From Alkalihalobacillus alcalophilus ATCC 27647 = CGMCC 1.3604 (GTDB taxonomy: Bacteria; Bacillota; Bacilli; Bacillales; Bacillaceae_D): DNA of 64,000 nt. Under the pieces are notes generated by a model, which worked only from the letters and a program-made list of their open reading frames with translations, did not search any database and was not told the origin of the DNA. Each line of letters opens with the position of its first letter. Position 1 is the stretch's first letter. The stretch is from contig NZ_ALPT02000015.1 in NCBI RefSeq assembly GCF_000292245.2, forward strand, positions 3,130 to 67,129, read 5' to 3'. The translations under genes and the position numbers were made by a program. Shown here piece after piece: positions 9,277 through 17,856 of the stretch.

Positions 9277-10581
9277 TTACTCAGCAGCTGCTACTGTTTT
9301 GCTTTCTTCTACTAGAAGTTCAACAGCTTTTTGAATTCTTAAGTCACCTTTGATGGCTTCGTCTCCACCTTGTGCACTTAAAATAGCTTTAATTTCTTCA
9401 ACAGAGCGTTGGTACATTTCAGCCATTTTCTCATATTCTTTATTAACATCTTCATCACTTACTTCAATTGCTTCCGCATTTGCAATCGCTTCTAGTGTTA
9501 AATTCACACGGACACGTTTACCTGCATCCACTTGGAATTGTTCACGAAGGGCCGCTTCATCTTGACCAGAGAATTGAGCATATAACTCTAAGTTAAGGCC
9601 TTGAGTTTGTAAACGTTGTTCAAATTCTTGAACCATACGATCTACTTCCGTCGCAACCATTTCTTCTGGTACATCGATCGTTGCATTGTCAGCCGCTTTT
9701 TCGACTACTGTATCACGTACTGCATGCTCTGCTTGATGCTTCTTATCATGCTCTAACTTTTCTCTTAATTCTTTCTTTAACTCATCTAAAGTTTCCACAT
9801 TTTCATTTGCATCTTTTGCAAATTCATCATCTAATTCAGGAAGCTCTTTACGTTTAATATCATGTAATTTCACTTTAAACGTTGCTGCTTTACCAGCTAA
9901 ATCTTCTGAATGATACTCTTCTGGGAATGTTACTTCTACTTCTTTTTCTTCACCAGATTTAAGACCAACTAATTGCTCTTCAAATCCTGGGATGAATTGG
10001 CCAGAACCGATTTCTAATGAATGGTTCTCTGCTTGACCACCGTCAAACGCTTCGCCATCAACAAAGCCTTCGAAATCAATAACAGCTGTGTCGCCTTCTT
10101 CAACTGCTCCATCTTCTACTACAACTAAATCAGCTTTACGCTCTTGTAAGCTCTTTAGCTCAGCTTCTACTTCTTCATCTGTTACAGTTGTATCTACTTC
10201 TTCTACTTCTAGACCTTTATAATCGCCTAAAGTCACTTCAGGTTTTACGATAACCGTTGCTTTAAAAACAACACCAGTCTCTTTACTGATTGTCTCAACA
10301 TCAATTTGAGGCTGAGCAACTGGCTCGATACCTGCTTCTACAATTGCTTTTGGATATGCTTCTGGAAGCAATACATCTAAAGCATCTTGATATAGTGATT
10401 CTACACCATATTTCTTTTCGAATAACGGACGAGGCATTTTTCCTTTACGGAATCCTGGCTCATTAACTTTCTTAACAACCTTTTTAAAAGCAACGTCAAG
10501 TGCTTCCTTAAATTTTGGAGCGTCAACTTCAAAAGTTAAAACTCCTTGATTTCCTTCTTGCTTTTCCCATTTTGCAGTCAT
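9277..10581 (-). CDS. tig: Trigger factor (ribosome-associated chaperone, PPIase)
   Basis: Binds at the ribosome exit tunnel and assists folding of nascent chains. The 434-residue protein has the N-terminal ribosome-binding signature GFRKGKMPR near residue 42, the FKBP-type PPIase domain (FEGFVDGEAFDGG near 165) and the helical C-terminal arms. The open frame continues upstream to 10650, but MTAKWEKQEG at 10581 is the family N-terminus and has GGAGGG six bases upstream. It is very acidic overall. The neighbour ysoA is upstream, as in B. subtilis. Confidence 0.95.
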   Translation of the reverse strand: MTAKWEKQEGNQGVLTFEVDAPKFKEALDVAFKKVVKKVNEPGFRKGKMPRPLFEKKYGVESLYQDALDVLLPEAYPKAIVEAGIEPVAQPQIDVETISKETGVVFKATVIVKPEVTLGDYKGLEVEEVDTTVTDEEVEAELKSLQERKADLVVVEDGAVEEGDTAVIDFEGFVDGEAFDGGQAENHSLEIGSGQFIPGFEEQLVGLKSGEEKEVEVTFPEEYHSEDLAGKAATFKVKLHDIKRKELPELDDEFAKDANENVETLDELKKELREKLEHDKKHQAEHAVRDTVVEKAADNATIDVPEEMVATEVDRMVQEFEQRLQTQGLNLELYAQFSGQDEAALREQFQVDAGKRVRVNLTLEAIANAEAIEVSDEDVNKEYEKMAEMYQRSVEEIKAILSAQGGDEAIKGDLRIQKAVELLVEESKTVAAAE

Positions 10582-10736
10582 TACTTTCCCTCCAACTATA
10601 TACATCTTCGTTTCCGAACATTTACTCATAATTTCAACGTTGACAACCACATCATTATAACATAAAGCCTATTCTTTTCAAATGAATTTACTAGAACTAA
10701 CATTGTTTGCTAGGAATTACCCTTTTTGTTATGTTT

Positions 10737-11783
10737 TTATAAGTGAAATCCATTTAAATCAAACCCTTGATATGATTTCATTTCAATCACTTCTACTAAT
10801 TGTACATATTCATCTAACTGAAGGATATCCTTATTTGAAATCGATTCAACCCACTCTTCATTTATATCCATTCCCATTCGATTCGAAACCACAATGTAAA
10901 AAACAGTGGCCCATAGCTCAGCCTGCTTTGGCTCTGGAGAAAATGGATAGATTGCATACATATGAGCCCAACATAGTTGATTCGCCATTTCTAAAAGATT
11001 CGGGTTCTCATGTTCAAGAAAGTCGCTTAATAATTGAATGACTTCCTTCGCAAAAGGCTGCTCATAAACAAGAGGCAATTGATTGGGAATAACCGTTTGG
11101 TTCATCCCTAACTTTTTTATATGTATACTTTCACTGACATCAAAATTATGTAAGGCTTCTAATGCAATCGAGCGTAATAAAAGGTCATGTTGTTCTTCTT
11201 GAACATAAGAGATAAAGGCTTCTATAACATAAGGTTTATTCATTGTTTTTAAAATTTGTATGGCTTGACCTTGTAAGCTCACATTATCTGATTGTAGCAT
11301 CGATAAAACATGTTCATTTACCTCATCCTCACGTTCTGTAAAGGTTGTGAAGGAATCATCATTTGTCATTTGTCTACTAAAATGAAGCAACTGATAAAGT
11401 GATTCTGCATGTTGAGAAGGCAAGCGATTTTCTGCTAAAACCGCATCTAATAAATGAACAACCTCATGGTATCTGGCTAACTGAACGAGTAAAGAAATAT
11501 GTACTTGCAAATTATCATAATAATCACCAATATCTTCATGTAACAAGCTCGTTGTCTGTTCAACCGCTTCTTCAAGTCGCCCTAACTCAACTAAGCATAA
11601 GACTCTCCCAAAACGGACCTGTGGATGGTCTGGTTCATAATTCGCCGCTTCATTAAAGAGTTCATAGGCTTCTCTTGGTTCTTTTTCCTTTAATGATTCC
11701 ATCCCTTTCTCTATTAATCTTCGCACGAGACCTGGGTATGGAATTATTTTTGATTTATTTATCTTTTCTCGTTTTTCATCCAT
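10737..11783 (-). CDS. ysoA: TPR-repeat protein, YsoA family
   Basis: A 348-residue soluble protein with tetratricopeptide-like helices in its first third (for example YELFNEAANYEPDHPQVRFG and the following AVEQTTSLLHEDIGDYY), a signature of protein-protein binding. The remainder is helical with no catalytic motif. Position between leuD and tig and length match B. subtilis YsoA (about 339 residues), whose function I do not know. GGAG lies just upstream of the ATG. Confidence 0.8.
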   Translation of the reverse strand: MDEKREKINKSKIIPYPGLVRRLIEKGMESLKEKEPREAYELFNEAANYEPDHPQVRFGRVLCLVELGRLEEAVEQTTSLLHEDIGDYYDNLQVHISLLVQLARYHEVVHLLDAVLAENRLPSQHAESLYQLLHFSRQMTNDDSFTTFTEREDEVNEHVLSMLQSDNVSLQGQAIQILKTMNKPYVIEAFISYVQEEQHDLLLRSIALEALHNFDVSESIHIKKLGMNQTVIPNQLPLVYEQPFAKEVIQLLSDFLEHENPNLLEMANQLCWAHMYAIYPFSPEPKQAELWATVFYIVVSNRMGMDINEEWVESISNKDILQLDEYVQLVEVIEMKSYQGFDLNGFHL

Positions 11784-11956
11784 ATACTTTCTCCAGTTTT
11801 GTGACCTATAATGATTCGCTCTTTATATGTAAGATGATTTTAATTAGTTTATCAAGAGAAATGAGCAAACACAATCAAATTCCCTCTTTTATTAGTATAC
11901 CATATTATGACAACGCTTTCTTTTTCTAGGTGAGCTTATATCCCATCCTTTTTATT

Positions 11957-12686
11957 AAATTACTCAACTTTCGCAGCGTATAATTGACCCTTAACCGTTG
12001 ATAGAGATTGACTTTAGGGCGATACCATACTCAAATTGACTTTACATGAACGGTTCAATCGTTGACAGTCTGAACACATCTCTTCGTTTGCTATTGAAGG
12101 AAACTGTGCAGTAAAATGAAGAGCTTCGGCTGTCGCTACCAAAACCATACTCCGCTAAGTGTCGTGGAGATGCTTGATGATATGGCCATTCTCAATCAGC
12201 TATTTCTAACGCAGAAGGACCTTCTTCTTAAATTTGTTGGTTATGGAACTAAATAGGTAGTTGCCACCTATTTTTTCCTAAGTCTGTAGTCATCAAAAGA
12301 CAGGATAAACAAGCTCGATCATCTAGCTAATGTACGTTGAAGTCATGACTGTTTTTTTATTCCATGAGAAAAAGGAACCTAGATTCGATTCCAGTATCTA
12401 GCGGACAAACAGACACGGAGACTCCCGCAGGAATAAACCGCCCAATGAGACCCCGCAAGCGTGCTGAGGAGGCTCATGAGGTTCCTGCAGGACGCGGAGT
12501 GTCTGTTTGGGAGCGACAGCCGAAGTGCATTGTACATTGTCTATTTTTTCTTGATGCACAGTTTATCCGTTTGGTGTGATAGTACGTTCTGGCTTTTCAA
12601 ACGTGTCAAGGGCATTTTTTTACGAGCTTCCCTTTCGCTCTGCCAACTAGTTGAACGGATTTTCTCGATACGAAAGTTGAGATATT
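11957..12686. mobile_element. Non-autonomous element with terminal inverted repeats, copy 1
   Basis: Near-identical over most of its length to 48196-48907. The left end AATTACTCAACTTTCGCA matches; the right end CGAAAGTTGAG (12671-12681) is the inverted copy, slightly degraded beyond it. Compared with copy 2 it lacks one ~95-base palindromic repeat: the sequence joins at TCCGC (12151-12155), the same five bases that flank that repeat in copy 2. It also carries about 115 extra bases before the right end (roughly 12555-12670). No intact transposase gene is present. Confidence 0.7.
12406..12509. repeat. 104-bp palindromic intergenic repeat
   Basis: Bounded by CAAACAGACAC and GTGTCTGTTTG with internal partial complementarity (CCCGCAGGAA / TTCCTGCAGGA), so the single strand can fold end to end. 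It is almost identical to 48748-48851 and related to 48379-48483 and 27217-27362. It is GC-richer than the flanks. It sits inside the larger inverted-repeat element. Confidence 0.75.
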
Positions 12687-12825
12687 TATATGAAATAAAT
12701 GTTGGCTGGGCAGGGTTGCTTGGCTTTTTTTTCACCACAACCTCGGCCAATTTGCTTTGGACCGCGTTACTCGACCTTTTTTACATACCAACGCTGACCA
12801 AATATTAAAAACACCGTTCTATTTC

Positions 12826-12873
12826 ACTAAAACCAAAAGCTGTCCCTCGGCATTTTTTTATTTCGGGACAGCT
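12826..12873 (-). terminator. Intrinsic terminator of the ilv-leu operon
   Basis: AGCTGTCCC pairs with GGGACAGCT on the minus strand, followed by TTTGGTTTT; it starts 9 bases past the leuD stop. Confidence 0.85.
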
Positions 12874-12881
12874 TTGCTTCA

Positions 12882-13466
12882 TTAGACCGTGTGGGTTTGT
12901 TCAAATTTTGCAATCTCGGTCTCGTATCTTAACGTCAAACCGATTTCATCCCAGCCGTTAAGTAACATTTCTTTCCAATAAGGATCGATTTCAAACGATG
13001 CATCAAAATCAGCACCTGTTATTTTTTGCATTTTCAAATCGACCTTCAATTCAAACTCATGCTCCGCTCCACGCTCCAATAGTTCATTTGTTTGTTCTTC
13101 ATTTAACCGAATCGGTAACATGCCATTTTTTACACAGTTATTGTAAAAAATATCAGCAAAACTTGGAGCAATGACAACCTTGAATCCATAATCATGTAAG
13201 GCCCAAGGTGCATGCTCACGTGAAGAACCACAACCAAAATTATGGGCAGCCACTAAAATGGAAGCTCCTAATGCATGTGGTTTATTTAATTCAAAATGAG
13301 GGTTAGCTTGCCCATCCTTTAGAAAACGCCAATCATAAAATAAAAATTGACCAAAACCTGTTCTTTCAACGCGTTTTAAAAATTGTTTTGGGATAATTTG
13401 ATCGGTATCCACATTCACACGATTTAGTGTCGCTATTTTCCCTTCATGAATCACTAACGGTTCCAT
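12882..13466 (-). CDS. leuD: 3-isopropylmalate dehydratase small subunit
   Basis: Swivel subunit of isopropylmalate isomerase, which interconverts 2- and 3-isopropylmalate in leucine synthesis together with LeuC. The 194-residue sequence has the conserved NFGCGSSREHAPWAL segment near 66-80 and DIFYNNCVKNGMLP near 101. It is the last gene of the operon, 13 bases after leuC, and is followed by a strong terminator. Confidence 0.96.
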   Translation of the reverse strand: MEPLVIHEGKIATLNRVNVDTDQIIPKQFLKRVERTGFGQFLFYDWRFLKDGQANPHFELNKPHALGASILVAAHNFGCGSSREHAPWALHDYGFKVVIAPSFADIFYNNCVKNGMLPIRLNEEQTNELLERGAEHEFELKVDLKMQKITGADFDASFEIDPYWKEMLLNGWDEIGLTLRYETEIAKFEQTHTV

Positions 13467-13479
13467 TTCCTACTCCCCC

Positions 13480-14901
13480 TTACCCATTTGCTTGTGATTG
13501 TTTTTTTAACTTTCTTACGTCAATAAAATGACCAGCTATTGCAGCAGCCGCAGCCATTTCTGGACTAACTAAATGTGTTCTTGCTCCTTTTCCTTGCCGC
13601 CCTTCAAAGTTCCGATTCGACGTGGAGGCACAACGTTCCCCTTCAGGAACAACATCTGGATTCATACTTAAGCACATACTGCAGCCAGAATCACGCCATT
13701 CAAAACCGGCCTCAATGAAAATTTGGTTCAAGCCTTCTTCTTCCGCTTTTTTCTTTACTTTCTGAGAACCTGGCACAACCAGCGCTCTTACTCCATCAGC
13801 CACCTTATGTCCTTTTACAACATTGGCTGCCGCCCGAATATCACTGATTCGTGAATTTGTACAGGAACCAATAAACACATGCTGGATTTTAATATCACTG
13901 ACAGGCGTATGTGGCGTTAATTCCATGTATTCAAGTGCTTGTTCAATCGAGCGTCTGTCCGTATCATTTTTACCATCTGTTGGAGCTGGAACAAGTTGGC
14001 TAATGCCTACTCCTTGTGATGGATTCGTCCCCCATGTCACCATCGGTTCAATCTCTGCAGCTTCGATCACAACTGTACGGTCATAACTCGCCCCTTCATC
14101 CGTGGCAAGTTTTTTCCATTTCTCGACTAGTTTTTTGTAATCTTCGCCCTTAGGAACATTTTCACGCCCTTCTAAATAATCAAATGTCACTTGGTCAGGG
14201 CTAATTAATCCTGCTTTTGCTCCAGCTTCAATTGACATATTACAAATGGTCATTCGCTCTTCCATCGTCATGCCTCGAATAGCCTCACCTGTAAATTCAA
14301 TAACAGAACCTGTGCCAACATCCACCCCAAACTTAGAGATAACCGCTAAAATGACATCTTTGGCAGACAAATCTGGACTTAGCTGACCATTGATACGTAC
14401 TTCTAATGTTTTCGGTTTGGATTGCCACAATGTTTGAGAGGCTAACACATGCTCAACCTCACTCGTTCCAATTCCAAAAGCTAAAGCCCCAAAAGCCCCA
14501 TGTGTAGACGTATGACTATCCCCACAAACAATCGTTTTTCCAGGCTGAGTTAAACCAAGTTCCGGACCGATAACGTGAACAATTCCATTATCAGGACTTT
14601 CCAAATCGGCTATATCAATCCCAAAATCACGACAGTTTTCTTTTAATGTCTCCATTTGTTTTCTTGCAATCATGTCGGTTATATCATAACGATTAACAGT
14701 TGGTACATTATGATCCATCGTCGCGAACGTTAAATCTGGTCTTCTTACCTTACGCCCAGCAAGTCTAAGTCCTTCAAACGCTTGTGGAGATGTTACTTCA
14801 TGCACCATATGCAAATCAATATAAAGAAGACTTGGTTTCCCCTCTTCTGCCATCACTTCATGCTTTTCCCAAATCTTCTCGATGATTGTTTTCACTGCCA
14901 T
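13480..14901 (-). CDS. leuC: 3-isopropylmalate dehydratase large subunit
   Basis: Aconitase-family [4Fe-4S] subunit of isopropylmalate isomerase. The three cluster-binding Cys are visible in FIGSCTNSR (near residue 350) and CSMCLSMNPD (near 410-413); GDSHTSTHGAFG lies near 130. The length of 473 residues is normal. It is preceded by leuB and followed by leuD at 13 bases, so the two subunits are co-translated from one message. Confidence 0.96.
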   Translation of the reverse strand: MAVKTIIEKIWEKHEVMAEEGKPSLLYIDLHMVHEVTSPQAFEGLRLAGRKVRRPDLTFATMDHNVPTVNRYDITDMIARKQMETLKENCRDFGIDIADLESPDNGIVHVIGPELGLTQPGKTIVCGDSHTSTHGAFGALAFGIGTSEVEHVLASQTLWQSKPKTLEVRINGQLSPDLSAKDVILAVISKFGVDVGTGSVIEFTGEAIRGMTMEERMTICNMSIEAGAKAGLISPDQVTFDYLEGRENVPKGEDYKKLVEKWKKLATDEGASYDRTVVIEAAEIEPMVTWGTNPSQGVGISQLVPAPTDGKNDTDRRSIEQALEYMELTPHTPVSDIKIQHVFIGSCTNSRISDIRAAANVVKGHKVADGVRALVVPGSQKVKKKAEEEGLNQIFIEAGFEWRDSGCSMCLSMNPDVVPEGERCASTSNRNFEGRQGKGARTHLVSPEMAAAAAIAGHFIDVRKLKKQSQANG

Positions 14902-14947
14902 TTGCGCTCCTCCTTATTCCCTTTTTCTGTATTGCTTCTTATTTTAA

Positions 14948-16033
14948 TTATACGTACGCTTTTTCTTTTAATTGCACGATAACTTTTTCCGTCATTTCAT
15001 CAGTTGATAAGGCTTTTTCTCCACCCGCTAGGTCGCTCGTACGCTCGCCTTGCAACAAGACAGAGTCAATCGCTTCTTGAATGGCATCTGCTTCTTTTTC
15101 TAAACCAAATTCATATTTAAGCATCATCGAAAGCGACGCAATCGTGGCTAATGGATTAGCTAAACCTTTTCCTGCGATATCTGGAGCTGTGCCATGAATC
15201 GGTTCATACAATCCAGGTCCATCTGCTGATAGGCTAGCTGATGGCAACATCCCTAATGAGCCTGTTAACATTGAAGCCTCATCACTTAAAATATCACCAA
15301 ACATATTTTCCGTGACGACAACATCAAATGATTTTGGTGAACGAATTAGTTGCATTGCTGCATTGTCTACAAGCATATGCTCCAATTCAATGTTCGGAAA
15401 ATCTTTAGCGACTTCATTAGCAACCTCTCTCCATAAACGACTCGATTCTAAAACATTCGCTTTATCTACAGAAGTCACTTTTTTGCTTCTTAACTCTGCT
15501 AACTCAAATCCTTTTCGAATGATTCTTTCAATTTCACTTTTACTATAAACTAGTGTATCAATCGCTGTTTCTTCCCCATTTATTTCTTTTCGTTTTCTCG
15601 GCTCGCCAAAATAAATTCCACCAGTTAACTCACGGACAATCATGAGGTCCACACCTTCAATGACTTCCTTTTTTAATGTTGATGCTTCTGCTAAGCTTGA
15701 AAAAGCGGTAACTGGGCGTAAGTTGGCAAATAATTGCAATGATTTTCGTAACCCGAGTAAGCCTTTTTCTGGACGTTTGTCCCCAGGAAGTGTGTCCCAC
15801 TTCGGTCCTCCAACAGCCCCTAATAAAATCGCATCACTTTTTTTACATAATTCAATCGTTTCAGCAGGTAAAGGCTCCCCTGTTTCGTCTATCGCACAAC
15901 CACCGATTAAACCTGTCTCATAAGTAAATCGATGCCCAAAAATGTCTGCTATTTGGTCAAGAACTTTTAACGCTGATTGAACAACTTCTGGCCCAATACC
16001 ATCTCCTGGGAGAACGGCTATTTTCTTTTCCAT
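14948..16033 (-). CDS. leuB: 3-isopropylmalate dehydrogenase
   Basis: NAD-dependent oxidative decarboxylation of 3-isopropylmalate to 2-oxoisocaproate. The 361-residue protein carries LPGDGIGPE at the N-terminus, LLGAVGGPKWD near 73, the Arg/Tyr substrate region (LRPV, GGIYFGEPR) and NMFGDILSDEASMLTG near 240. GGGGG lies 6 bases before the ATG. The leuA gene expected immediately upstream is missing; only a 138-base gap with a large hairpin separates it from ilvC. Confidence 0.96.
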   Translation of the reverse strand: MEKKIAVLPGDGIGPEVVQSALKVLDQIADIFGHRFTYETGLIGGCAIDETGEPLPAETIELCKKSDAILLGAVGGPKWDTLPGDKRPEKGLLGLRKSLQLFANLRPVTAFSSLAEASTLKKEVIEGVDLMIVRELTGGIYFGEPRKRKEINGEETAIDTLVYSKSEIERIIRKGFELAELRSKKVTSVDKANVLESSRLWREVANEVAKDFPNIELEHMLVDNAAMQLIRSPKSFDVVVTENMFGDILSDEASMLTGSLGMLPSASLSADGPGLYEPIHGTAPDIAGKGLANPLATIASLSMMLKYEFGLEKEADAIQEAIDSVLLQGERTSDLAGGEKALSTDEMTEKVIVQLKEKAYV

Positions 16034-16073
16034 TTCTTTTCCCCCTAATCATTTATTAACTTTCAGTCATGTT

Positions 16074-16130
16074 GAAAAAGAACGCCCTGGAGCAAGCTGG
16101 AAATACAGCTTCCAAACTACTCCAAGACGC
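16074..16130 (-). terminator. Large imperfect hairpin with U-tract between ilvC and leuB
   Basis: Two 21-base arms (16082-16102 and 16110-16130) pair with several G-U pairs and about one mismatch around a 7-base loop, followed on the minus strand by CGTTCTTTTTC. It has terminator architecture but lies inside an operon, so it may attenuate leuBCD or act as an mRNA stability element. It occupies the place where leuA would be. Confidence 0.6.
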
Positions 16131-16171
16131 ATCGTTATTCATTCGCTTCATTTTGAAGATTTATTTCTCCC

Positions 16172-17185
16172 TTAGTTTTTTACAGGTGTTTTTGTTTTAT
16201 TTTTAACAAAAGGCATCATTTCACGTAATTCACGTCCAACTACTTCAATTGGATGTTGACTTTCCGCTCTAGTGATTGCTGTAAATTCTGGACGATTTGC
16301 TTGGTTTTCTAAAATCCAACCTTTTGCAAATTTTCCTGTTTGAATATCTGATAAAACCTGCTTCATCGCTTTTTTCGTTTCATCTGTCACAATTTGAGGA
16401 CCCGCTACATAGTCACCCCATTGTGCTGTGTCTGAGATTGAATAACGCATCGTTTCAAGTCCACCTTCATACATAAGGTCAACAATTAATTTTAGTTCAT
16501 GTAAACACTCAAAGTAAGCTACTTCTGGTTGATATCCTGCTTCCACTAATGTTTCGAAACCAGCTTTTACAAGTGCAGAAGTTCCTCCACAAAGTACCGC
16601 TTGTTCACCAAAAAGATCGGTTTCTGTTTCTTCCTGGAAAGTTGTCTCAAGAACACCAGCACGAGCGGAACCGATCACTTTCGAATAGGCTAGAGCCACT
16701 TCTTTTGCTTGACCTGTTGCATCTTGGAAAACCGCAATTAAGCCTGGAACCCCTGCTCCTTCTTCAAATACACGACGCACTAAGTGACCTGGTCCTTTTG
16801 GTGCTGCTAAAAAGACGTCGACATTAGCTGGTGGAACAATTTGATTAAAATGAATGTTAAAACCGTGAGCAAATGCTAAGGTTTTTCCTTCTGTTAAGAC
16901 TGGTTCAATTTCATTTTTATAAACCGTTGGCTGTAATTCATCCGGCAATAGGACCATAATTAAATCTGCTTGCTCAGCCGCTTCATTTACTGGATACACT
17001 TTAAATCCATCTTCTACTGCTTTATCCCATGATTTTCCTTGGCGAAGGCCGATAATCACATCGACTCCACTTTCACGCATATTTTGTGCATGAGCATGAC
17101 CTTGTGAGCCATAACCGATGACTGCTACTTTTTTCCCTTGTAAAACCGCTTCATTAATATCCCCATTGTAATAAACCTTTGCCAT
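16172..17185 (-). CDS. ilvC: Ketol-acid reductoisomerase
   Basis: NADPH- and Mg-dependent isomerisation and reduction of acetolactate or acetohydroxybutyrate, second common step of Ile/Val synthesis. The start at MAKVYYNGDINE (337 residues) is preferred over an upstream ATG at 17236 because AGGAGAG precedes it and family proteins begin here. It has the Rossmann motif GYGSQGHAHAQN near 24-35, FAHGFNIHF near 106, and metal ligands in the C-terminal knotted domain (ETDLFGEQAVLCGG). Confidence 0.96.
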   Translation of the reverse strand: MAKVYYNGDINEAVLQGKKVAVIGYGSQGHAHAQNMRESGVDVIIGLRQGKSWDKAVEDGFKVYPVNEAAEQADLIMVLLPDELQPTVYKNEIEPVLTEGKTLAFAHGFNIHFNQIVPPANVDVFLAAPKGPGHLVRRVFEEGAGVPGLIAVFQDATGQAKEVALAYSKVIGSARAGVLETTFQEETETDLFGEQAVLCGGTSALVKAGFETLVEAGYQPEVAYFECLHELKLIVDLMYEGGLETMRYSISDTAQWGDYVAGPQIVTDETKKAMKQVLSDIQTGKFAKGWILENQANRPEFTAITRAESQHPIEVVGRELREMMPFVKNKTKTPVKN

Positions 17186-17334
17186 GATAATCTCTCCTTT
17201 TAATTTCAGTTCATTTTTTATAGTAGAATCGTACACAATTTATGTTTGCTGGTTTAGAGTAATTCGAATAACTCAGCAAGCGCTAGAATGTGAACGGTGG
17301 TTCTTAAGTTAATAAAAAGAAGCTTTTGTTCCTT

Positions 17335-17856
17335 TTAATGAATCAGTGTTAATCGACTTGATTCCGTTGTCGACTTTTTACTGCCCCGATTAAAGGCGGT
17401 AATACCGGTTCGAGCTAAATCTCGGATTCCATACGGTCTTAATAAATCAATAAAAGTTTCGACTTTTTGATAGTCTCCCGTAATTTGAATCGTCATCGAC
17501 TCGCGACCAACATCTAAAATGGAAGCTCGAAATGGATTGACAAGTGCCGCAACTTCAGCACGTTGCTGTGGAGTAACGATAATCTTAATAAGTGCCAATT
17601 CACGAGCAATAATCGGTTCATCCGTTATGTCTTTCACTTTTAAAACATCGACCTGCTTATTTAGCTGCTTTGTTACTTGCTCAATATTATCCATGTTGTC
17701 GACCTGAACGACGAATGTCATACGAGAAACAGCTGGATTTTCCGTCACACCAACAGTAATACTTTCAATGTTGTAATGACGCCTCGCAAACAAGCCTGTA
17801 ATTCGATTCAAAACACCAGAACTATTGTTCACTAGAGCGGTAATCGTTCTTTTCAT
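17335..17856 (-). CDS. ilvH: Acetolactate synthase small (regulatory) subunit
   Basis: Regulatory partner of IlvB that confers valine feedback inhibition. An N-terminal ACT domain begins ITALVNNSSGVLNRITGLFARR; the C-terminal ALS_ss_C domain follows (LIKIIVTPQQRAEV, then DLARTGITAFNRG). The length of 173 residues is normal. Its ATG overlaps the ilvB stop by four bases, consistent with stoichiometric coupled synthesis. About 150 non-coding bases separate it from ilvC. Confidence 0.95.
   Translation of the reverse strand: MKRTITALVNNSSGVLNRITGLFARRHYNIESITVGVTENPAVSRMTFVVQVDNMDNIEQVTKQLNKQVDVLKVKDITDEPIIARELALIKIIVTPQQRAEVAALVNPFRASILDVGRESMTIQITGDYQKVETFIDLLRPYGIRDLARTGITAFNRGSKKSTTESSRLTLIH

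Noticed and set aside
12364..12808. Small frames at 12.4-12.8 kb on both strands
   Set aside because: They lie in the inverted-repeat element and its palindromic repeat; the matching frames in the second copy are not conserved.
16034..16171. Remnant of leuA in the ilvC-leuB gap
   Set aside because: Translating the 138 bases gave no LeuA-like segment; only a hairpin and the leuB ribosome site are present.
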